DNA of 64,000 nt, taken from NCBI GenBank assembly GCA_016802295.1, contig JAESIW010000020.1, forward strand, positions 399,640-463,639. The letters are read 5' to 3'. Origin of the DNA: Brachionus rotundiformis. Taxonomy: Eukaryota; Rotifera; Eurotatoria; Ploima; Brachionidae. A program made the position numbers and the translations under genes. Positions 57,252 through 64,000 of this stretch are shown piece after piece. Each line of letters opens with the position of its first letter. Position 1 is the first letter of the stretch. The notes beneath the pieces were generated by a model. That model saw only the letters and a list, made by a program, of their open reading frames with translations. It was not told the origin of the DNA and made no database searches.

Positions 57252-58373
57252 TCAAAACATTCCATTGCCATTGCCTACCATATTTATTTGATTGATGCCA
57301 TCACTAATTAAGTTGTTATTCATAGGATTGTTATTGTTTGTCATGCGATTGGGGCCATTTCTGGGCATTTTTCTGCCTTGGCCATTCTTGCCTCGTGCAT
57401 ATGGCGCTTGCGGGCGGTTGTTGTTGAATTTCGAATGACCACCTCGCATCGGACCTCCACCACCACCGCCTCGTCCATTGCGGTTATTGTTCATATTGCC
57501 ATATCCTCCATTATTACCATTCATTCCATTCGAGTAATTGCCATAGTTCATGCCATTACCATTAAAACCATTCATCTGAAAGCCGTTGTTGTTTCTGAAA
57601 TCGTTGTGATTGTTGTTGTTGAAACCATTGTAGTTTTGTTGATGTTGATTGTGCGGTTGTCTGTTGTTAAAATTGGACCTGTTCTGGGACTGATTGGCCT
57701 CCTTGGGCAGGGCTTTTTGACACTGCAGCGCTAGACCATTGACAGTGTGGTGCTTTTCAATGATAACCTTGTCGACTGGATCATAGTCGTCAAAAGTAAT
57801 GAAGCCGAAGCCTCTTGACGTGTTCTTCTCTTTGTCTCGCATGATCACACAGTCGGTGATGTTGCCATACGAGCCAAAATAGGACCTAAGGTCTTCTTCG
57901 TTTATGGCGTCCCTTATTCCGCCTACAAACAACTTTTTCACAGTCACTTGTATCTCCTGTCTGCCCGAGTCTTCTTTGGGCGTTGCTCTCTTGGTCTCTA
58001 CTTGTCTGCCGTCAATGTTATGCGGTCTGTTGTTCATCAGCTCGTCCACTTGAGACGAGTTGGCATATGTGACAAAGCCAAAGCCGCGGCTCTTGCCCGA
58101 CTCCTTGTCCTTCATCACCACATAGTCCAGAAGCTCTCCAAATTTGGAGAAATAGCTCTTGAACGACTCGTCGTCCGTCTTGTAGCTAAGACCACCGACA
58201 AACACTTTCCTAAAATGCTCGGGCTCTAGCTGAGCGCTCTCTGACTCAATCTCGCCTTGTCCACCACCACTACCACCATCATTGTTACCATTTTCTTCCA
58301 CATATTCTCTCTGCGACTCGGTCTGTTCCTGTTCTCCACTCTCCACAGCCACTTGCTCGCTTTCTTCACTCAT
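57252..58373 (-). CDS. hnRNP A-type RNA-binding protein, copy 4 (inverted duplicate)
   Basis: A 373-residue intronless two-RRM hnRNP A/B protein on the minus strand, ATG at 58373. Compared with the gene at 31744-32865 only residues 18 (T) and 22 (R) differ, and long stretches are identical at the nucleotide level too, including third codon positions. RRM1: KVFVGGL, KSRGFGFVTY. RRM2: KLFVGGI, TSRGFGFITF. The asparagine/glycine-rich tail is the same. The 5' flank differs completely from copy 2 from a few bases before the ATG (AGGAAATGAGTG here, ACAAAATGAGTG there), so this gene must use another promoter or a 5' leader spliced on near CAG at 58383. Expression is unproven. Confidence 0.9.
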   Translation of the reverse strand: MSEESEQVAVESGEQEQTESQREYVEENGNNDGGSGGGQGEIESESAQLEPEHFRKVFVGGLSYKTDDESFKSYFSKFGELLDYVVMKDKESGKSRGFGFVTYANSSQVDELMNNRPHNIDGRQVETKRATPKEDSGRQEIQVTVKKLFVGGIRDAINEEDLRSYFGSYGNITDCVIMRDKEKNTSRGFGFITFDDYDPVDKVIIEKHHTVNGLALQCQKALPKEANQSQNRSNFNNRQPHNQHQQNYNGFNNNNHNDFRNNNGFQMNGFNGNGMNYGNYSNGMNGNNGGYGNMNNNRNGRGGGGGGPMRGGHSKFNNNRPQAPYARGKNGQGRKMPRNGPNRMTNNNNPMNNNLISDGINQINMVGNGNGMF

Positions 58374-58383
58374 TTCCTGTTAC

Positions 58384-59046
58384 TGTTTTAAAGGGCTATT
58401 ATCATAAATTACTGTTTATTTATCTCTTTATAAAATATATATTTTTATTATTCTCGAAATTATTGATCTATTTTATACTCTGCATATTTTTGAGTATCCA
58501 TTTTTTATTTCAATAGAACAAAGGCTATTAATCATGTTTGGAGATGATGACATTTTTTTTGTCTCAAAAAATTGATAACTTGATTAAGCTTTTTATTTTA
58601 TTTATCATTTAATCTGCATTCAATTTATTTTTAAATAAATTATTTTTTACCAAATTAACCACCTCAATTATATGAGTATTCAACATTTTTTTTTATCAAA
58701 AATCTTTCCAAAGACTTTTAACTGTTCAGAAATTTTGCAAATTCCCAAATTGGTTTAAGAAAAAAAAAATATAATTTTACGAAGATTTTATTTTTAAATA
58801 TGATTTATCTTTTATTTAAATTTTACTATATCAATATCAAAAGTATTGAGTAAATAGTAACAAAATATTTACCAATCAAAAAAAAAATATAAAAAATCTA
58901 ATTAGTTTGTGAAAATAAATTATTGATTACCTGCTAAATTAAAGAAATTTTTTAAGCAAATATTAATCTTACCATTTCTTGGTTACAAATCCTGTTTAAA
59001 CAACAATTATTAAATTTTTCTCATTGGGAAAATAGCTGTCTAAAAT
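58384..59046. other. Intergenic between divergent genes
   Basis: AT-rich with no gene. It separates the minus-strand hnRNP copy and the plus-strand death-domain gene and must include both promoters. Confidence 0.4.
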
Positions 59047-61175
59047 ATGAATAAGAAAAAATTCTGGTTAGACACCAAGCCAGCTGAGTCACTGAACCAA
59101 ATTTACCAATCATGCTTGTTTAGACTCAAGGACATAAAAGCCAAATTGGACTTGTTGGACAAAAAATACCAAATCGAAGACTGCAATCTTTTCAGGACAT
59201 TTTCCAGCCTTTCGGCGAGCCTTAACCGAGTCCGAGTTTTGGTCGGAATCGAAGAAATCAGGTCCAGACGTGACATCATTGACATTATCAAGATAATAAA
59301 CCACAATATAAAAGTTACCTATGACGAGAGAGAAAAAGAAATGCAAAGAGAAGCTCTTAACCGCGAAATTCTCATCCAGGAAGCCAAAGATGTGCCAGAA
59401 GAAAACGAAGAAAAGCTGAAAGAAGAGCTCAGAGCTTTCTTTAACTTTTCAAATAAATTAACCAAAATAATTCGCGAAAAACAGGAAGAAAACAGCCAAC
59501 TTAATAAGTTAGACAAGAAAAAATTTGATCCATTGATCACGCCATTGCTGAATAGCGTTAGGAAAAAATACATAAAAATTAGCTCCCAAAACGAGCTTGA
59601 TTTGGATGTTTTAATTTCTGTGCTTGACCAAATTGAGTCCGCTTTAGACATGGACTACATGGAATTAATTGACTCAGTGGAAAGCATAGCTTTTACTTGC
59701 CAAAAATATTTGCTTAGTTTTTACCAAGAACATGACAACATAGAGTCAAAAATGGTTGGCAAATTGTCCGATTTGCTAGAACAAGTGGTAAAGTACGACT
59801 CAAAAACAGCCTGGTTGGCAAAATGCATTAATAAATACATAAAAAAATTGCGCAACATTAGGCAATCATTTACAAATTTAGATGGTGTTGTGTTGAAGCA
59901 GTTTAGTGATACGGGGCACCAACTGTCGGCCAGATTTGACTTGGGCAAGCTGCAAATTTTGCTCATAATTCCTGAGCATAGCTATTTGCTGAACGAGTGT
60001 ATCAAAATGCTGCGCGAATGGATCGAGTATGATGGGCTGTATGTCAAAATGGTAGAGAATGATATTTTACACATAGAGAGAAAAAGAAAGAGCCTGCTTA
60101 ATGAGAAAATAGTTTTTGATAGACTGTTTGGTCAATTGGTTCGCAGACTTGACTTGATCAAAAAAGAATTGATCGAGTCCAGTGCCAGTTTGAAGGTGAA
60201 TTTGGTTGACATGTGTACCAAAAAGCCGAGTTTTGGTGCTGATTTGAGGACTTTTTTTGACCAGATAGAAATGGAGCTGTCACAGATAGAAAAAGAGATG
60301 AACAAATTGAATTTGGTTGGGAGCACAGATGCGCTAAAATGGTCCATACTAAAAGGACAATTGGAATGCTTGGAATATCACATGAGAAAGAACTACGGAC
60401 TCAAGAAAATAGAACAGCACGATTTGGATGTTTTGGATGCTGGCTGGCTTAAGTTAAAGAACATTCATTTGTACAAAATTTCCGATCAGACTTTGGAAAA
60501 GATTTTTTACGGATTGGAGCTGCCAAAATTTAGGTTCGGTCACCAGTCGACCGAGTTGGAGAGCGACAGACAACCAGTTAATGGTTAGAAAAAGAATATA
60601 TATATTTTTTATTTAATTAAAATAAAATTAATTAAAAATTTCTTAAGAATTGTTTATGGATGTGATCGAGCTGGTTTCGAAATTAATCGGCTCTGACTGG
60701 ATTAAGTTGTACTATGCGCTGCCTTTTTACCCGGTTCGGGGCTCTGAGATAGTAAAAAAAGATATTGATAAAATTTATAATTTATATTACAGAGGCTACT
60801 CTGAAAAAGTAAACAAAACCAAAAATTTTTATTATGTTTATTGTTTTTTATTCGAAGGACAAGGCATTTAATTCTTTGCTCAAATGGAAGAGGGTTCATC
60901 ACCGGTCCAAATTGGACGACATCTGTCAAGCTTTGAAAAATATAAATCGTGCTGATGTGTTGAAAGAGGTCAATGGTTTTTGCACAAGTTATGAAAGTAA
61001 AAAAAGTAAAGTGCCAAGTTACCAATTGAACAGAAAGTCTAGTGAAGGAGAAGAGGATTTGAAGAAGAAAGAAGCTGAAATATTGCATCAACAATTGTGT
61101 AAATTTTTTGACAGCAAAAATATCAAAACAAAGCAGTTTGACTTTAAATTTTGTAACAAAAATCCCCAACAATAG
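59047..61175 (+). CDS. Helical protein with C-terminal death domain
   Basis: Three exons, 59047-60583, 60648-60808 and 60858-61175, joined in phase by introns of 64 and 49 bp, 671 residues. Residues 1-510 are almost entirely alpha-helical and charged (for example REKQEENSQLNKLDKKKFD, LSQIEKEMNKLNL), with no known domain that I recognise, perhaps spectrin-like bundles. Residues about 510-610 form a death domain: LFMDVIELVSKLIGSDWIKL YYAL (helices 1-2), GYSEKDKAFNSLLKWKRVHH (helices 4-5) and SKLDDICQALKNINRADVLK (helix 6). The death domain appears only when the two introns are removed. It suggests an adaptor in apoptosis or innate signalling. A short basic/acidic tail follows. I cannot match it to a named gene. 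Confidence 0.72.
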
Positions 61176-62769
61176 ATAAATAAACAAAAATTGTTTTAGA
61201 TTCAAAATTAATAAATAAAATTTTTCATACCCCAAGTTTATTACTTGTAAGAAAGCAACTCTTTAAGGTATATAATCACTTGCAGCCAGAATCACCTTTG
61301 TTTTTGTCAATAGTAAAATAAATTTTATAATGATAAACAAATAAATTATTTATAAAATAAAAGTTTTCTTTAATCATTTAGAACAATTTAGAACTAAACA
61401 TAATGTTAGAGACCGACTTGAAAGAGTCTCTATATCTTACTTTCTTTAGTTAGTCTTTATTATTTTAAAAGGACTACATTTTCTAATATCAGGAGATTCC
61501 TAATAATGAGTTACGCAAACATAATTCTTTCTCTTAATTTAACCTTAGCTCCTGAATGCCTCTGGCTAGGGAACAGGCTTATACAAAGTGGATTATAAAA
61601 ATAAAAAGGAATTTTCTTTTCCATTTTAGAATTTGAATCTATAGCTTAATCTTTGTACAAATTCTGCTCAACCTTGTCAAAGAAGATTTATGGTACCTCT
61701 TTAATTCAGCACAACTATTTCAATTAGAACAAGCAAAAATTTATCTTTTATTAAAAGCCTATCATTGAGCAAAACGTTCTCATTCAAGCTCCAAACAAAT
61801 GAAAAAAAAACTGTTCCATGAATGACCAAATATGCTGCACAAAAATTTAATCATTGTAGCTCTCAACCATACTATAAATTTTTTTTAATTTAATTTATTT
61901 AATTAAAGTTTAAGTTCCATGGACAATTTGAAATAAAAATTCATAGAAAATTATATATCCATTTTACAAACAAGTAAAAAATTAAGCTTGTTATATACAA
62001 AAAAATGATTAAGATTATTCAACATACAATATTCTATTAATAAAAATAGTATTTTATCGAGTCGGTTAGTCCATAGTTATTGCATTCAACGCACCATTCA
62101 ATCAAAATAACACTGAATGCTAAATTATATTCAGTGCACTATGAATTCGATCTACAACTTTCGCATCCACACTATTTAGAGAGTAAAAACTGTTTTCAAC
62201 TTTTTTCATCTTATTTAAGTAATAAATTTTCTCTTAATAGAGGAAAATAATATCTAAATAAATTTATTATTCGGAAAAGGTTAAGTAAATGAGACAGATT
62301 CAAATTTTACTTTTATTTCATTTAACAATAGACATTTACAAAAACATTTTCTTTGACAAGGTTGAACAGTTGGCATAAAAATTCCTTATTTTTGTACTGG
62401 AAGTTATGTATGAAATTTCAGATTGACATTATCCTGCCTTAAGCAGCAAACAGTATTAGCATTTTAGAACACATCATAAAAATAGACAACTTTTCTTTTA
62501 GAAAATCTTTGAAGTGTTCGGCAGATTAAAAAATGATGACTGGTATAAAAATTATGCTTCAAGAGTACTATTTAATTAAATTAAAAAAAATTTTTGTTCA
62601 TTAATTTTATGAAAATATTCTATTTTATTTATTTACTGAATAAACAATACTTGTGAAAATAATTTTTTCTTTGACAAAAAATTTAAGTCACTGATAAATG
62701 GCTTTGCGATCTAGAGATCAATTTAGAAACCTAAAGCATTCAAGCATTCTATATTTAATTAAATTAATT
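61176..62769. other. Intergenic, no gene seen
   Basis: AT-rich sequence. A minus-strand frame at 60702-61235 is an antisense shadow of the death-domain gene. Nothing else is recognisable. Confidence 0.45.
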
Positions 62770-62784
62770 TTAATTTTACAATTA

Positions 62785-63335
62785 GGGTATTAGAAGGCAC
62801 AAAAGACCGTAAGCTGGTCGTAGTTCAGCAAATTGTGCTCAACGTGGAGAACTTCTCCACAAATAGTATTGTCAAAGAGTGGAATAAGCTTCGAGAGAAA
62901 GTAATTAACTCTGACGATCAATCAATTCAAAAGCAGGTATGACTCATTAAGGCTGCGAACCAAAAGAGGCCAGCAATGTCAACTGAATTTACCTACACAA
63001 TTCTACTCCTATGCTCCCAACTATATATTGCAATACAGCTGTAATAGATGGCTTTCTTTCTTAAATGACTACCTGACAAACACTCCTGTTCCAAACAAAA
63101 AGTTCAACAACTTATTTGAAAATTTAAAAAAACTATTAGTTAGTAAATCGTATAAGCTATATTTTACCTATCAACTTTATACTTTATAAATTAAATTTAT
63201 ATTGTTTTATCCTGCTATAGACATTTTTGTTTCTACTTTTTTAATATTTAATTCAATATTTTAAACGTTAGGCAAAAAAGAAGGACTATGATCCATTCTG
63301 AGTGGCTTGAGGACTTCCTCAAATAATATTTTAAA
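62785..63335 (+). pseudogene. LINE C-terminal remnant
   Basis: Plus-strand reading at 62840-62940 gives VENFSTNSIVKEWNKLREKV and INSDDQSIQKQ, the W-N-x-L and S-x-x-x-F-K-type tail of LINE proteins. Material near 62990-63130 (FYSYAPNYILQYSCNRWLSF) is open but unassigned. The 3' region ends in AAATAAATAAATAAA near 63335, a likely LINE tail. Confidence 0.5.
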
Positions 63336-63359
63336 TAAATAAATAAAGATGGCTTTCTA

Positions 63360-64000
63360 TATCTTTATTTCAATTATTACTAATGTTGTGCTTCTCTCAA
63401 TAACTACAACGCCAACTCCAACCAATTTAAATGTCTAGAATTCTACAGTGCAATATTATGATCTCCTGTCAGAGTGTGTAAAATATTAGTTTTAGGTTTT
63501 TTATTTTTGGTTTATTATTTGAGAACGACTACGGAAAGATAATTTATCTTTGCGTAGAAATTTCTTGTGACCGATATAATATCTTTTTGAATTAAATTAG
63601 CTCTATAAAGACACTTTGATAAAATTGAAATTTTATGGCTACCTCTATAGGTTTCACTTTCTTGACTTACTTCAAATTAGTTGAAAACTAATTAATCAAC
63701 TGATTAACTCTTATAAAAATGTTAAGCAAGTATATAATACCGTAAGCTTAGTTCTAAAGAATTAAAAATGTCACAGATACCTAAAGCCAGATCGAACCAA
63801 ATACCGTAATGCCTTGCCCAATGCATTGCACTTTAAACCAGAATTCTGGATTTTAATGCTGCATTTAACCCACTTTTTTTTCCAGATACGCTGCGACTAA
63901 AAATGCTGCAGTTAATGTCAAAATTTTGGTATAAATGCCGCATTAAATATGTAAAAAATGATAAAAATTTTTTATTATTTTTTATTATTTTTTAAATTTA
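63360..64000. repeat. Dispersed repeats at window end
   Basis: 63380-63500 is similar to 17810-17940. From 63750, short repeats of AATGCTGCA and AATACCGTAA occur, ending in a TTTTTATTAT microsatellite. They look like ends of non-autonomous elements, not resolved. Confidence 0.4.

Noticed and set aside
57252..58373. hnRNP copy 4 as a retroposed pseudogene
   Set aside because: Homology continues past the 3' end of the gene into the same LINE scrap, there is no poly-A tail, and the frame is intact. A DNA-level duplication fits better.
60702..61235. 177-residue minus-strand hydrophobic frame
   Set aside because: Antisense to the death-domain exons, which have a conserved fold and correct splicing.
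1..64000. CRISPR arrays, bacterial operons, rRNA or tRNA genes
   Set aside because: The window is eukaryotic with introns. No direct-repeat/spacer array was seen, and I could not recognise a tRNA or rRNA by eye. A covariance-model scan would be needed to exclude small tRNAs.

Overview
The window looks like nuclear DNA of a small invertebrate with a compact, very AT-rich genome. Genes are split by introns of about 50-110 bp with GT-AG ends (one looks GC-AG). The conserved genes are animal-like (TPRA1, TSEN54, UTP23, WDR12, hnRNP A-type RNA-binding proteins, a death-domain protein), and many DNA-transposon families are present. A monogonont rotifer such as Brachionus would fit, but that is inference from composition and gene style, not proof.

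Layout. 1-7.0 kb: a LINE tail, an unidentified minus-strand multi-exon gene (3.0-4.2 kb), TPRA1 (minus) and TSEN54 (plus), the last two divergently arranged. 7.2-14.3 kb: a decayed and then a nearly complete EnSpm/CACTA-like transposon (9087-14276). The complete one carries a tnp2-type transposase on one strand and a BEN-domain protein on the other, with many short subterminal repeats. 14.3-17.5 kb: UTP23, a 228-bp foldback, and a secreted PAN/apple-type protein. 17.5-30 kb: a transposon graveyard (LINE, mariner, Tc1-like, MULE SWIM fragment, MITEs with readable target duplications) around one hnRNP gene and one uncharacterised gene with a possible nuclease-like fold. 30-37.3 kb: WDR12 and two more hnRNP A-like genes with a retroelement integrase scrap and MITEs between them.

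37,872-56,459 is the most striking part: one 18.6-kb DNA transposon. Its two ends are matching inverted repeats of about 60 bp starting GGGGTTGTGAAG, flanked by a perfect 9-bp duplication (GTAAATTGT). It carries at least three minus-strand genes: a DDE transposase fused to a Ulp1-type SUMO protease and a treble-clef zinc finger; a homeodomain / acidic-repeat / coiled-coil / MyT1-type C2HC zinc-finger protein ending in a GPxGG motif; and a chromodomain protein. It also contains pieces resembling captured host genes (one DOCK-like) and younger nested MITEs. A 356-bp non-autonomous relative with the same ends and its own 9-bp duplication lies 2.4 kb upstream at 35,090-35,445.

56.5-64 kb: a LINE scrap, a fourth hnRNP gene (minus) nearly identical to the one at 31.7 kb and inverted relative to it, a death-domain protein gene, and degenerate repeats.

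Working picture: ordinary single-copy housekeeping genes sit between successive transposon insertions. The 18.6-kb element appears self-sufficient. Its transposase would cut and join, the protease and zinc finger would act on SUMO or related host control, and the homeodomain, C2HC and chromodomain proteins would bind element DNA or host chromatin. All those accessory roles are inferred from domains only.
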